From NCBI RefSeq assembly GCF_001591405.1, contig NZ_BCUV01000010.1, forward strand, positions 1 through 64,000: DNA of 64,000 nt. Reading direction: 5' to 3'. The notes beneath the pieces are model-generated. The model did no database searches. It saw only the letters and a program-made list of their open reading frames with translations, and was not told where the DNA came from. The translations under genes and the position numbers were made by a program. The stretch comes from Janibacter terrae NBRC 107853. Lineage in GTDB: Bacteria; Actinomycetota; Actinomycetes; Actinomycetales; Dermatophilaceae. Of the stretch, positions 8,395 to 16,778 are shown in pieces (position 1 is the first letter of the stretch; every line of letters begins with the position of its first letter).

Positions 8395-8442
8395 GACGGA
8401 CGGGAGGCACGGTGCCAGCTGACACCGTGCCTCCCGTCCGTC
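8395..8442. terminator. perfect 20-bp hairpin, bidirectional terminator
   Basis: A 20-bp stem (GACGGACGGG... at 8395-8414, complement at 8423-8442) with the 8-base loop CCAGCTGA. Before ISL3 copy 2 inserted, it lay about 20 bases from the stop codons of both the SDR fragment (plus) and flnC (minus), so it probably ended both units. No U-run is needed for many actinobacterial terminators. Confidence 0.7.
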
Positions 8443-8464
8443 GTGGCCACCTCGTCTAAATCGC

Positions 8465-9861
8465 GGCTCTCCTGACGCTTCCGTGGGTGTTTTCGCGAGC
8501 CGTTGACGAGGGCACGCCGCTCTCTGCCTAGGTTTCTGGCTGTTGAGGTCAGTTACCTGAAGAGCGGAGAACGGCGTGCGGAACGCAAGCCTATGGCGGT
8601 CCTTGCTGGGCGTCGAGAAGACGGTCGTGGAGGACATCGAGTTCGATGAGGACGACCAGCTGCTGGTGGCTCATGTCCGTCCCCGGGCTCGGGTGCGTGG
8701 CCGGTGCGGACGGTGCGGGCGCAGGTCGCCCGGGTACGACCGTGGCGAGGGTCGGCGGCGGTGGCGGGCCCTGGATCTGGGCACGGTGCAGGTCTACCTC
8801 GAGGCCGACGCCCCGCGGGTGGCCTGCCGCCAGCACGGCCCCACGGTGGCCGCCGTCCCGTGGGCCAGGCACGGGGCCGGCCACACCCTGGTCTTCGACG
8901 AGCAGGTGGCCTGGCTGGCCACGCAGTGCTCCAAGTCCGCGGTCACCGAGCTGATGCGCATCGCCTGGCGCACCGTCGGGGCGATCATCACCCGGGTCTG
9001 GACCGACGTGGAGGCCCTCGGCGACCGGTTCGCCGGCCTGCGACGGATCGGCATCGATGAGATCTCCTACAAGAAGGGCCACCGCTACCTCACGATCGTG
9101 GTCGACCACGACACCGGCCGGCTCGTCTGGGCCGCCCCGGGCCGGGACAAGCCCACCCTGGCGAGGTTCTTCGAGGCCCTCGGGCCCGACCGGTGCGCCG
9201 CGATCACCCACGTCAGCGCCGACGGGGCGGACTGGATCGCCGCCGTGGTCGCCCAGCGGTGCCCGAACGCGGTGCGCTGCGCCGATCCGTTCCACATCGT
9301 CAAGTGGGCCACCGACGCCCTGGACGAGGTCCGTCGCCAGGCGTGGAACGAAGCCCGCGGCGCCGTCCGGCAGCGCCGGGCCGGGCGGGCCAGCGGGCAC
9401 GCCAAGGCGCTCAAGCACGCCCGGTACGCGCTGTGGAAGAACCCCGAGAACCTCACCACCCGGCAGCAGGCCAAGCTCGCCTGGGTCGCCAAGACCGACC
9501 CGCGCCTGCACCGGGCCTACCTGCTCAAGGAAGGACTGCGCCTGGTCTTCCAGCTACCCGCCGACGAGGCCGAGACGGCCCTGGAACGCTGGATCGGCTG
9601 GGCCCGACGCTGCCGCATCCCCGCCTTCGTCGAGCTCCAACGCCGCATCGTCAAGCACAAGGCCTCGATCCTCGCCGCCATCGAGCACGGCCTGTCCAAC
9701 GGACGCATCGAATCCGTGAACACCAAGATCCGACTCATCACCCGCGTCGCCTTCGGCTTCAAGTCCCCCGAAGCCCTCATCGCCCTCGCCATGCTCAACC
9801 TCGGCGGCCACCGACCCGTCCTCCCAGGCCGGAAATGACCCACGGATCAGTCAGGAGAGCC
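8465..9861 (+). mobile_element. ISL3-family insertion sequence, copy 2
   Basis: 1397 bp with ends GGCTCTCCTGAC at 8465 and its complement ending at 9861. It is flanked by the perfect 8-bp duplication TAAATCGC (8457-8464 and 9862-9869). It is inverted relative to copy 1, 2.3 kb away. Because each copy still has its own matching duplication, the two have not recombined with each other. Its right end falls exactly at the stop codon of flnC. Confidence 0.95.
8576..9838 (+). CDS. ISL3-family transposase (420 aa)
   Basis: Same protein as the transposase at 4749-6011, with GTG start, zinc-binding N-terminus and intact DDE residues (IGIDEIS, ADPFHIVK, NGRIESVN). The identity of the two copies indicates recent transposition. 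Both are probably functional. Confidence 0.95.
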   Translation: MRNASLWRSLLGVEKTVVEDIEFDEDDQLLVAHVRPRARVRGRCGRCGRRSPGYDRGEGRRRWRALDLGTVQVYLEADAPRVACRQHGPTVAAVPWARHGAGHTLVFDEQVAWLATQCSKSAVTELMRIAWRTVGAIITRVWTDVEALGDRFAGLRRIGIDEISYKKGHRYLTIVVDHDTGRLVWAAPGRDKPTLARFFEALGPDRCAAITHVSADGADWIAAVVAQRCPNAVRCADPFHIVKWATDALDEVRRQAWNEARGAVRQRRAGRASGHAKALKHARYALWKNPENLTTRQQAKLAWVAKTDPRLHRAYLLKEGLRLVFQLPADEAETALERWIGWARRCRIPAFVELQRRIVKHKASILAAIEHGLSNGRIESVNTKIRLITRVAFGFKSPEALIALAMLNLGGHRPVLPGRK

Positions 9862-10619
9862 TAAATCGCGAGGTACCCGCCGTCGACGGCGAACTGCGAG
9901 CCGGTCGCGAAGGCGGCCGCGTCGGAACCGAGCCACGCGACCATCTCGGCGATGTCGTGCGGCGTGCCGAGTCGGCCGATCGGGTGCTTCGTCAGCAGCG
10001 CGTCCTTGAAGCCGGGGTAGGTCTCCTCCAGCGCGTCTATCATTGGCGTCTGGATCACCCCGGGCAGCACTGCGTTCACGCGGATGCCTTTGTCGGAGTA
10101 CTCCACCGCGGCGGCTCGGGTGAGGCCGATGACGCCGTGCTTCGACGTGACGTAGGCGGACTGGTGGGCGATGGCGGCCTGCCCGAGGGACGAGGCGGTG
10201 TTGATGATGGATCCGCCGCCCTGCGCCAGCATCTGCGGGATCTCGGCCTTCATGCTGATGAACACTCCGGTGAGGTTGACGGCGATCACCTTGTCGAACT
10301 GCTCCACCGTGACGTCGGCGAGGTCGGGGCCGGTGACCTCGATGCCGGCGTTGTTGTGCGCGATGTCGAGTCGGCCGTAGCGGTCCACCGCGGCCTGGAC
10401 CAGGTGCTGCATCGACGCGAGGTCGGTCACGTCCGCCCGGACGAACGCCACGGCGTCTCCGCCGTCGATGTACTCGAGCGTCCCGTTGCCGGCATCCTCG
10501 GACAGGTCGGCGACGACGACCCGTGCGCCATGGTCGACGAGGACCTTCGCGGTCTCGCGCCCGATCCCTCCGCCACCACCGGTGACGAGTGCGACCTTGC
10601 CATCGAGCGAGTTTGACAT
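9861..10619 (-). CDS. flnC: short-chain dehydrogenase, probable FlnC (252 aa)
   Basis: Classical SDR: nucleotide-binding TGGGGGIG near residue 15, NNAG near residue 90, catalytic Ser in NTASSLG, and YVTSK with the Tyr-Lys pair; ends DGGYLAI. AGAGAAAGAAG precedes the ATG. In the Terrabacter DBF63 fluorene cluster a dehydrogenase in this position is flnC. Oxidation of 9-fluorenol to 9-fluorenone is a plausible role, though FlnB can do the same step. The stop codon TAG spans the boundary of ISL3 copy 2, yet the original stop is preserved. A ParA remnant separates the gene from the rest of the operon. Confidence 0.8.
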   Translation of the reverse strand: MSNSLDGKVALVTGGGGGIGRETAKVLVDHGARVVVADLSEDAGNGTLEYIDGGDAVAFVRADVTDLASMQHLVQAAVDRYGRLDIAHNNAGIEVTGPDLADVTVEQFDKVIAVNLTGVFISMKAEIPQMLAQGGGSIINTASSLGQAAIAHQSAYVTSKHGVIGLTRAAAVEYSDKGIRVNAVLPGVIQTPMIDALEETYPGFKDALLTKHPIGRLGTPHDIAEMVAWLGSDAAAFATGSQFAVDGGYLAI

Positions 10620-10665
10620 TGTGTGCTTCTTTCTCTCAGGGAGCGGCGTCGGTCGGCGCCGCTCG

Positions 10666-10913
10666 TTCAGTGCGGGAGCTGCGACGCGGTGTCGGCTGTG
10701 AGCCGGCGGACGTCGCGATCCAAGGTGGGGCGGTCGATGCCGACAGTCATCACCGGGTTGCCTTCGGATGCCGCGGCCCAGTCGCGCGCGCTACCCTTCC
10801 GGGTCGGAGTCGATCAGGGTCGTGTTCAACCCGTCGAGTTGGTAAGCCCGGGCGAGGTGCGTGGCGGTCGTCGTTTTGCCCGCGCCGCCCTCGAGAGCGC
10901 GAGCGGAGAGAAC
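10666..10913 (-). pseudogene. ParA-family partition ATPase remnant
   Basis: The fragment reads VLSARALEGGAGKTTTATHL (deviant Walker A), then LIDSDPEG (Walker A' region). After a one-base insertion near 10797 it continues SARDWAAASEGNPVMTVGID and PTLDRDVRRLTAD before a stop. This is the N-terminal third of a small ParA, frameshifted and truncated. It is unlike the intact ParA at 62720. It lies inside the fln operon between ORF16 and flnC, marking an old recombination joint with a plasmid partition locus. Confidence 0.75.
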
Positions 10914-10984
10914 CTGCTGAACGGCGTAGCCGGCCGCCAACATCGGCGGTAGCACGTCATGAACCGGGGCACAGGGCGTACCGG

Positions 10985-11557
10985 TCACCTCCGCCTCATG
11001 GAGTCGTCCTCGACCGCGGTTGCCACCGCGTCCGGGGATACTCCGTCGGTCACCGGCCGCGCCTCGTGCAGCGATGGCTCCTCCACCGGGGGGTCGAGGA
11101 CGGTGATGGCCCGCACCGGGCAGCTTGCGGCGGCCTCGAGCGCTAAGGCGTGGGTGCGGGGGCCACCGGCAACAGGCTCCAGAACGACGGCGACGCTGCG
11201 CTCGTCATCGAGGTCGAAGAGCTCGGGCGCGGTCACGACGCACGAGGCGAAGCCCTCACACCGCTGGTGGTCTACCGTGATGTTCATCGTCGCCTCCGTG
11301 GTTAGGTCATGGGCAGTCTGTTCGGCGGCGAAGCGCCGCATCGGATCGATCCTGAGCGCACCGGCCAGCTGCATGATCAGCAGTGGGTGGGCGCCCCTTT
11401 GATGGAGGGTGACCAGGTCGCCCTCCAGGACGGCCGCAAGATCGGCCAGCCGTACGCCTGCGAGGTCGGCCGCGAGCTGGCCCGACTCTTCCGCAATGGA
11501 ACGAAACTCCGGATCCCGGATGACCCGGCGGATGACCTGGTCCAGGGGTAAGTTCAC
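10985..11557 (-). CDS. LigA-like ring-cleavage subunit fused to a 3Fe-4S ferredoxin (ORF16-like)
   Basis: 190 residues. Residues 1 to about 85 resemble the small (alpha) subunit of LigAB-type extradiol dioxygenases (QRGAHPLLIMQLAGALRID). From about residue 91, beginning MNITVDHQRC, it is a ferredoxin with CEGFASC and a later CPVRAI, the cysteine pattern of 3Fe-4S ferredoxins. GTG start, coupled by GTGA to flnD1 and preceded by GAGGAGGAACC. An internal CGGAGGCGACG lies before the ATG of the ferredoxin half, so ferredoxin may also be made alone. In Terrabacter DBF63, FlnD is described as FlnD1 plus ORF16, and the ORF16b ferredoxin (DbfA3) feeds the angular dioxygenase. Confidence 0.8.
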   Translation of the reverse strand: MNLPLDQVIRRVIRDPEFRSIAEESGQLAADLAGVRLADLAAVLEGDLVTLHQRGAHPLLIMQLAGALRIDPMRRFAAEQTAHDLTTEATMNITVDHQRCEGFASCVVTAPELFDLDDERSVAVVLEPVAGGPRTHALALEAAASCPVRAITVLDPPVEEPSLHEARPVTDGVSPDAVATAVEDDSMRRR

Positions 11558-12450
11558 GGTTCCTCCTCGGGGGCCAACCGAGCCAGCGCGATCCCGGTCG
11601 CCCAGTCCGGGACGGACTCGTAGGCCAGGACGACCCCTCTCGGCCCACGGGCCGTCGGCTCCCCCCCCGATCTGGGCCTCCGCTCAGGCTCCGACACTCC
11701 CCAGCCCTCCTGACTGGACGCGGCGGCCATCGCGGTGACCCAGTTGCGGATCTCCGGGGCACCATTGCCGGCCTCAGCGAGGACGTCGGCGGTCTTCATG
11801 ACGAGGATCGCGCCGAGGTCCCCTGCGCGCACGTGCTGCAGGAACCGCTCGTCGAAGGCGGAGTTGATCTGGCCCATCTCCGGCGTGCCGACCCAGTGGG
11901 AGAGCCCGCCGGTCCCGAGCACGACCACTGTTTCGGCTGCGGGCCGTCGCGTGATGACGTCGCGCAGCAGTTTCCCCAGTTGGGCGCTGCGCCACAGGGG
12001 TGGCAGAGGCTCGGTGTTGGCGTTCTGGAACACCGGGACCACCGGGATGTCCATCTCTGGTCGGATGAGGGTCAATGGTGCCATGAACGCATGGTCGAGC
12101 TTCGGGTTGGCGGAGAACGCGAGGTCGAACCCGGTGGCCACCCCCTCGGAGAGCAGTTGGGCAGCGAAGGCGCCAGCAAGTGGGACCTCGGCGCTGGCCA
12201 CTCCTCCATCGCCCCAACCGGTGGCTATCTCTCCGATTCCGACGCATATCTGCGGAAAGCTGTCGTAGCTGAAGGATTTTAGGTGCTCGCTGCTGACGAC
12301 GACGAGCACGTCAGGGGACAGCCGGTCAACCTCCGCACGCACCTGAGCGAAGGCCTGATGGACTGCGGCGTGCACGTCGTTGTCCGGTTGAAACTTTCGG
12401 ATCATCATCGCCGTGTGGGACGTCGCGTACGCACCTACCAGGCTGCCCAT
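11554..12450 (-). CDS. flnD1: LigB-type (class III) extradiol dioxygenase, catalytic subunit
   Basis: 298 residues from the ATG at 12450, which overlaps the stop of flnE (TGATG). The N-terminus MGSLVGAYATSHTAMM and later SSEHLKSFS, PKLDHAFMAPL and GTGGLSHW carry the His/Glu iron ligands and active-site His of the LigB superfamily. The expected substrate is 2'-carboxy-2,3-dihydroxybiphenyl from the fluorene route, cleaved meta to the hydroxyls. Translation of the partner subunit is coupled. A longer upstream reading frame is Arg-rich and overlaps flnE, so I reject it. Confidence 0.88.
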   Translation of the reverse strand: MGSLVGAYATSHTAMMIRKFQPDNDVHAAVHQAFAQVRAEVDRLSPDVLVVVSSEHLKSFSYDSFPQICVGIGEIATGWGDGGVASAEVPLAGAFAAQLLSEGVATGFDLAFSANPKLDHAFMAPLTLIRPEMDIPVVPVFQNANTEPLPPLWRSAQLGKLLRDVITRRPAAETVVVLGTGGLSHWVGTPEMGQINSAFDERFLQHVRAGDLGAILVMKTADVLAEAGNGAPEIRNWVTAMAAASSQEGWGVSEPERRPRSGGEPTARGPRGVVLAYESVPDWATGIALARLAPEEEP

Positions 12451-13436
12451 CAGCGGGCCGCCCGTTGCCGGTTGGTGGCCGGATCCGTGGGGCCGCCGTC
12501 GCCGTCGCCGTCGGTGCGCCCACCTCGGCGCCCCGCGGTGACCGAACGCAGGAAACCGCCGACGACAGCGTGGAACTCCGCCGGCTTCTCGAACTGCGGC
12601 CAGTGACCAGCGTCCTCCATCAGACGGAACGTTGCATCGGGAATGATCCGGCTGGCCGCCTCCCCCACCGGCCACGGCATGGTCGGGTTCTGCCGGGTCC
12701 ACAGCACGAGCGTCGGGCAGTTGATCGTCGCGAGCCGCTCGGCGGTCAGCAGTTCCTCCGGCCGGGGCCGGGAGGTGAATGCGGCGACCATGTCACCGGC
12801 GGTGGCGGCGAAGTCCGGGCTGGCGTAGATCCGGTACCGGGTCTCCACCAGTTCGTCGGTGACCACGGACGGGTCATGCACCAGCCATTCCAGCCGAGTC
12901 CGGACCTTCTCCCGGGTCGGGGTGTCCAGAGCCTTGGTGGTGGCCTCCGCGACCTGTCGGCCGACGTTCTCGGTCAGCGTGGCACCGTCGGCGTCCACCT
13001 GCAGCCCCGCCCCGGTGACGCTGACGAGCGAGGCGACCCGCTCGGGGTGGTGGACGGCGAGAAACGCCGCGACCCAGCCACCGAGAGACTGCCCGACCAG
13101 GTGGGCTCGCGAGGCGCCGATCTCGTCGAGGAAGCCGAGCACGTGCTCGGCGAGCGCGCGGATCGAGTACTCGATCTGCGGCTTGTCGGTGAAGCCGTGA
13201 CCCAGCATGTCAATGGCATGCACGCGGAAGTCCCGGCCGAGGACGGCGACGTTGCGCACCCAGGTCTCGGCGTGCCCGCTCACGCCGTGCAGCAGGACTA
13301 CCGGCTCACCGGCGCCTGCCTCGATGCTGCGGGTGCGGTAAGAGCTCGCCTGGCGGTACCGGACCTCGGTTCCCAGCAGGTCCACCCAGAACGAGTTCCC
13401 CTGGGGCTGGGCCGTTCCCCCTTCAGCGCTCGTCAC
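12450..13436 (-). CDS. flnE: alpha/beta hydrolase for meta-cleavage product, FlnE-like (328 aa)
   Basis: C-C bond hydrolase of the BphD/CarC type: HGVSGHAETW (oxyanion loop), nucleophile in GQSLGG (about residue 113), late Asp, and the catalytic His in DAGHWPQ. The last 35 or so residues form an Arg/Asp/Gly-rich tail not needed for the fold. In the fluorene pathway this enzyme splits the ring-fission product to phthalate. It lies between the dioxygenase genes and flnD1 and overlaps flnD1 by one base. Confidence 0.85.
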   Translation of the reverse strand: MTSAEGGTAQPQGNSFWVDLLGTEVRYRQASSYRTRSIEAGAGEPVVLLHGVSGHAETWVRNVAVLGRDFRVHAIDMLGHGFTDKPQIEYSIRALAEHVLGFLDEIGASRAHLVGQSLGGWVAAFLAVHHPERVASLVSVTGAGLQVDADGATLTENVGRQVAEATTKALDTPTREKVRTRLEWLVHDPSVVTDELVETRYRIYASPDFAATAGDMVAAFTSRPRPEELLTAERLATINCPTLVLWTRQNPTMPWPVGEAASRIIPDATFRLMEDAGHWPQFEKPAEFHAVVGGFLRSVTAGRRGGRTDGDGDGGPTDPATNRQRAAR

Positions 13437-13484
13437 GTTGAGGCTCCTCTCTGTTCGGCCGTGCGGCCGGTGCGGGATGGTCGG

Positions 13485-13796
13485 TCACTCCGGTCCGAAC
13501 GGCTCGGTGAGCAATGTCGTGTAGGCCCTCTCGTCGAGCCAAGTGAGGCTCTCCAGCTGCAGCGCGTCAAGGAAGACCTCGCGGCCGGTGCGCAGGCTAC
13601 GGATGGCCAGGCGAAGGTCGTTGCCGTCTCGGTCGGCGCGTACCCGCACCCGGGCGAACTCGTTGCTGACTACGAGCTCGCCGTCGGCAGAGCCGGTGCG
13701 CAGCCAAGAACTCGGCTCTGGTGCGCCATCAGCCCCGACGTCCCGACTGCCGTCGAGGTCAGCCGCCTGGGCCTCAGAAGAAGATGGAGATGGCAC
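13485..13796 (-). CDS. small accessory protein of the angular dioxygenase locus (about 103 aa)
   Basis: The frame overlaps the end of dbfA2; I propose the GTG at 13796, but other starts are possible. The C-terminal 65 residues (VVSNEFARVRVRADRDGN, then LDALQLESLTW) match the product of 21695-22078, encoded at the same place in the phthalate operon (ANEFAEVRV, then LDPLELEALTW). The N-terminus is Ser/Asp-rich and unlike the paralogue. No known family comes to mind. The repeated pairing with a Rieske beta subunit suggests a role in oxygenase assembly or stability. Confidence 0.65.
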   Translation of the reverse strand: MPSPSSSEAQAADLDGSRDVGADGAPEPSSWLRTGSADGELVVSNEFARVRVRADRDGNDLRLAIRSLRTGREVFLDALQLESLTWLDERAYTTLLTEPFGPE

Positions 13797-14277
13797 GGGG
13801 CAGCACCCGGTGGTCGAGGAGCACGGTCCGTTCGGCGATCTTCCAGTTCTCACCGGAGGTCACGATCCGGTCGCGACGGGAGCCGACGAAGAACTGCTCG
13901 GAGTTGGCCCGCCGGGACTGGAAGACGATGAAGTTGCACTCCGCTACCAGGTCGCCGTCCGGCCCGGGGGTGACCAGGACGTTGCTGATGAACCGACGCG
14001 TCCGCGACCGCGGCTGCTCCGAGTGGGCAAGGCCACCGGCCAAGCGCTCCATCCGCTTGGCGAGGAAGCGGGCGTCCTCCTCCATGAGCGACCACTCGCC
14101 GGGGACGTGGTCCCGGTGCTGCCGCACCTCACGGGTCTCCGTGATCGGCATCCAGTAATGGACATCCTCGGTGAACAGGTCGAGCCACTCGTCGTAGCGT
14201 TGCTCGTCGAGCATCTTGGCCTCGCTGTAGAGGAAGTCCTCTACGTCGCGGCGCAGATCGGTGAGGGAAGTGGTCAT
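13774..14277 (-). CDS. dbfA2: angular dioxygenase beta subunit (167 aa)
   Basis: Small subunit of an aromatic-ring-hydroxylating dioxygenase: SnoaL/NTF2-like fold with DVEDFLYSEAKMLDEQRYDE and the usual ISNVLV and SRRDRIV segments; it has no cofactor. Overlaps dbfA1 by ATGA. It forms the alpha3-beta3 oxygenase with DbfA1. A homologous but diverged beta subunit is encoded at 22075-22668. Confidence 0.9.
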   Translation of the reverse strand: MTTSLTDLRRDVEDFLYSEAKMLDEQRYDEWLDLFTEDVHYWMPITETREVRQHRDHVPGEWSLMEEDARFLAKRMERLAGGLAHSEQPRSRTRRFISNVLVTPGPDGDLVAECNFIVFQSRRANSEQFFVGSRRDRIVTSGENWKIAERTVLLDHRVLPRAISIFF

Positions 14278-15605
14278 TTCTGCTCTCCCGGGGTGGTCAT
14301 GAGTTCGAGCCAGTAGCGATAGAAGTTGCGGTGGTTCTGCTCCGAGTAGTGGGGCCCCAAATGGCCGGGGTATCCCTCCTCGTGGATCTCGCCCTCGTGC
14401 CCCAGGCCCATCGCGTAGTTGAAATCCCGGGTCTGGGAGACCACCCCGCGGGCGGACTCGGTGATTTGCTCGAAGTTCTCGCCATCGTCCTGGCCGAAGA
14501 TCCCGGCCGCGGCATTCTCCTGGGACATCTGGGTGCGGGCGACGTCCTTGACCGACTGCGGCGCGTCGCGGTCGAAGAGCGCCGTCTGCCAGACCTCGAT
14601 CTCACCCGGTCCCCTCGGGTGCCATTGGAAGAGCCCGAAGACGTGGAAGACGCCGAACTTGATCCATGACAGGTTCGGGAAGATATTGCCCTGACCGAGC
14701 CCGTGCATCTCCGCCTGCAGCGGGGAGACCCGGGCCTTGAGCCGCTCGTGCACGGCGTTGACGTACTCGATCGCCTCCGGCCCGAGGAACTGAGCCATCC
14801 CGACGTCGTTCTGATAGGCCCGGCCGGGCTTGCCGATGTCGCCCATCCCGTGGCCGTGGTCGAAATGTGCGATGTAGTCGCCGAGCGTGTCGTAATCGGG
14901 GAGGAAGCCGATCTGGAAGGCCGACCCATGTGTGTAGAGCACGTGGTAGTCGTCGCCGGCGAAGTTCTCCGCCGCCAGCTTCCAGTTGGCCTTGATCCGG
15001 AACTTCATCGTGGGGCCGATCACCTCGAGCCCGCCGAGCGGCGCCTCGAAGGCCAGGTCCAGATACCAGAGCTGGTCAGCGCCGAGGTAGTCCACCAGCG
15101 GGATGGCGTCCTCGTCCCAATTGGCGAAGATGAAGCCCTTGTAGTTCTCCACCCGCGGAACGGCCTTCAGACCTAGCCGCGACTTGTCCAGCTCGCCATG
15201 GTAGACGGTATCTGCGCGCGGTACACCGATCAGATCGCCGTTGTTGCTGTAGGTCCAGCCGTGGTAGGGGCAGCGGAAGAACTTCGAGGACCCGGCGTCG
15301 GTGCTACACACGGCCATGCCCCGGTGGGCGCAGGAGTTGAGCATCACCCGGATCACTCCGTCCGCACCGCGAGTGGCGATCACAGGGTCCTCGCCCATGA
15401 AGTTCGTCAGGTAGTCGCCCGGCTCACTCAACTGGGACTCGTGGCCGATGAACAACCACGTCTTGGTGAATACCCGGTCCAATTCCTTGCGGTAGATTGC
15501 CTCGTCGACGAAGACCGTTCGGCTGACGGCGCCCTCGTCGGGCTTCACCAGGTCGTGCAGTCCTGCGGAGGCCACGTCAACGGGGCGTTCGCTAATGCTG
15601 GTCAT
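14274..15605 (-). CDS. dbfA1: angular dioxygenase alpha subunit, Rieske type (443 aa)
   Basis: Rieske cluster ligands in CAHRGM (about residue 90) and CPYHGW (about residue 110). The mononuclear iron site is in AENFAGDDYHVLYTH (about residue 210), with a later Asp ligand region. It adds O2 at angular positions of fluorene or 9-fluorenone, and of dibenzofuran, in the family members studied. First oxygenase gene after flnB. No reductase lies in this operon; the ferredoxin is the C-terminal half of the ORF16-like gene and the reductase may be the pht one or a host enzyme. Substrate assignment comes from gene order, not from sequence alone. Confidence 0.88.
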   Translation of the reverse strand: MTSISERPVDVASAGLHDLVKPDEGAVSRTVFVDEAIYRKELDRVFTKTWLFIGHESQLSEPGDYLTNFMGEDPVIATRGADGVIRVMLNSCAHRGMAVCSTDAGSSKFFRCPYHGWTYSNNGDLIGVPRADTVYHGELDKSRLGLKAVPRVENYKGFIFANWDEDAIPLVDYLGADQLWYLDLAFEAPLGGLEVIGPTMKFRIKANWKLAAENFAGDDYHVLYTHGSAFQIGFLPDYDTLGDYIAHFDHGHGMGDIGKPGRAYQNDVGMAQFLGPEAIEYVNAVHERLKARVSPLQAEMHGLGQGNIFPNLSWIKFGVFHVFGLFQWHPRGPGEIEVWQTALFDRDAPQSVKDVARTQMSQENAAAGIFGQDDGENFEQITESARGVVSQTRDFNYAMGLGHEGEIHEEGYPGHLGPHYSEQNHRNFYRYWLELMTTPGEQK

Positions 15606-15704
15606 GATCGGGTCCTCTCGGGGTCTGACGGGTTGCGTGAGGTGAGATGGGAGGGCGGACCCGAACGGCCCACCTGTAAGCGGATCGTCTGGGCGTCTGC
15701 GGTA

Positions 15705-16778
15705 TCACTGAGCGCTGTCATTGCTGGTCCAACTGTTCTGGGCCCCGAGGTTAGCCATGCCCGCGGCGTACAGGGCGCCCTGCGCGTCGAAGGGGAGGTG
15801 GGCCACGCCGGCCCGCTCGTATGACGGGGTCGCGGCTTCCAGCCGGCTGTAGATCTCCTCCATGTCCGGAGGCAGCTCATGGTCCTGCCACGCGGCGTAG
15901 TCCCCGTAGCCGTGGTCGTAGTTCCACTCCGGCACGTAGTAGAGGCGCCCGGACGCCCCCGCGCTGTCCTGGGCTGCGAGGAAGAGCGAGATCGGCAGCA
16001 GGTGCTCGGGAATCGCCGGGCGCATGAAGTAGGCGATGCCCTGCTCGTTGAAGGCCCGGGCGGTGGCGTCGAACCACGACGCTCGGGTGTGCCCCGGCAT
16101 GATCGCGTTAACCGCGACCCCGTCGCCGCGCACCTCCTCGGCGAGGTAGAAGGTCAGCGCCATCACGGCGGCCTTGGTGGCCTGGTAAGGCATCTCGACC
16201 GTCCACGGGCGCAGCCCGTGGTAGCCGCCGCCGGCGGCGACGGCCAGGACGCCACTGCTGACGACGTTGACGATGCTGCCCCGCTGCTGGGCCCGCATCG
16301 GCTCGATGAACCGGCGGATGGCCTTCAGCGTGCCGAACACGTTGACGCCGAACATCACCTCCCAGTCGCGGTCGGTCGTGTCAAGGGTGTTCCGGTGGCC
16401 TGTGGGCGGGAAGAGGGTTTCGGAGACCAGAGACGCGTTGTTCACTAGGACGTCGACGGTCCCGAACCTGTCGATTACAGCGTCTCGGGCGGCGTCGAGG
16501 GCGTCGTCGTCGGTGATGTCCATGTCGACGGCCATGCCGCTGCCGTCCGACTCCAGCTGCTTGCGGAAGTCGTCAGCGTCGTCCCACGTCAGGTCCGCTG
16601 CAACGACCTTGGCGCCGGCGCGCAACAGTCCCTCGCAGAGGGAACGGCCGATGCCGCGGGCTCCACCGGTGACAACGATGACTCGACCCGCCACCTCGCC
16701 CTGCCACTCACCGAGTGCCCGCTCGACCAGCTGACGCTGCCGCGCAGTGGCCACGGTTCCTCCACCAGACTCCGACAT
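15705..16778 (-). CDS. flnB: short-chain dehydrogenase FlnB-like (357 aa)
   Basis: Long SDR: VTGGARGIGRS cofactor loop near residue 36, NNAS, Ser in NVVSSGV, and the catalytic YQATK. The C-terminus is about 90 residues longer than in usual SDRs and contains an aromatic stretch (YVPEWNYDHGYGDY). AAGGAGAATTGG precedes the ATG. In strain DBF63, FlnB oxidises 9-fluorenol and 1,1a-dihydroxy-1-hydro-9-fluorenone; here it heads the operon in the same way. Divergent from a LysR regulator. Confidence 0.85.
   Translation of the reverse strand: MSESGGGTVATARQRQLVERALGEWQGEVAGRVIVVTGGARGIGRSLCEGLLRAGAKVVAADLTWDDADDFRKQLESDGSGMAVDMDITDDDALDAARDAVIDRFGTVDVLVNNASLVSETLFPPTGHRNTLDTTDRDWEVMFGVNVFGTLKAIRRFIEPMRAQQRGSIVNVVSSGVLAVAAGGGYHGLRPWTVEMPYQATKAAVMALTFYLAEEVRGDGVAVNAIMPGHTRASWFDATARAFNEQGIAYFMRPAIPEHLLPISLFLAAQDSAGASGRLYYVPEWNYDHGYGDYAAWQDHELPPDMEEIYSRLEAATPSYERAGVAHLPFDAQGALYAAGMANLGAQNSWTSNDSAQ

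Noticed and set aside
10985-11557. Two separate genes with a missed stop between LigA-like and ferredoxin parts
   Set aside because: No stop codon exists in the frame between them; the fused reading is what the sequence shows, with an internal start as an added possibility.
11554-12702. Longer start for flnD1 (382 codons)
   Set aside because: The extra 84 residues are Arg-rich and overlap flnE; the ATG at 12450 gives the conserved family N-terminus.
12465-13931. 488-codon plus-strand frame across flnE and dbfA2
   Set aside because: Overlaps two recognised enzymes on the other strand and has no family resemblance.
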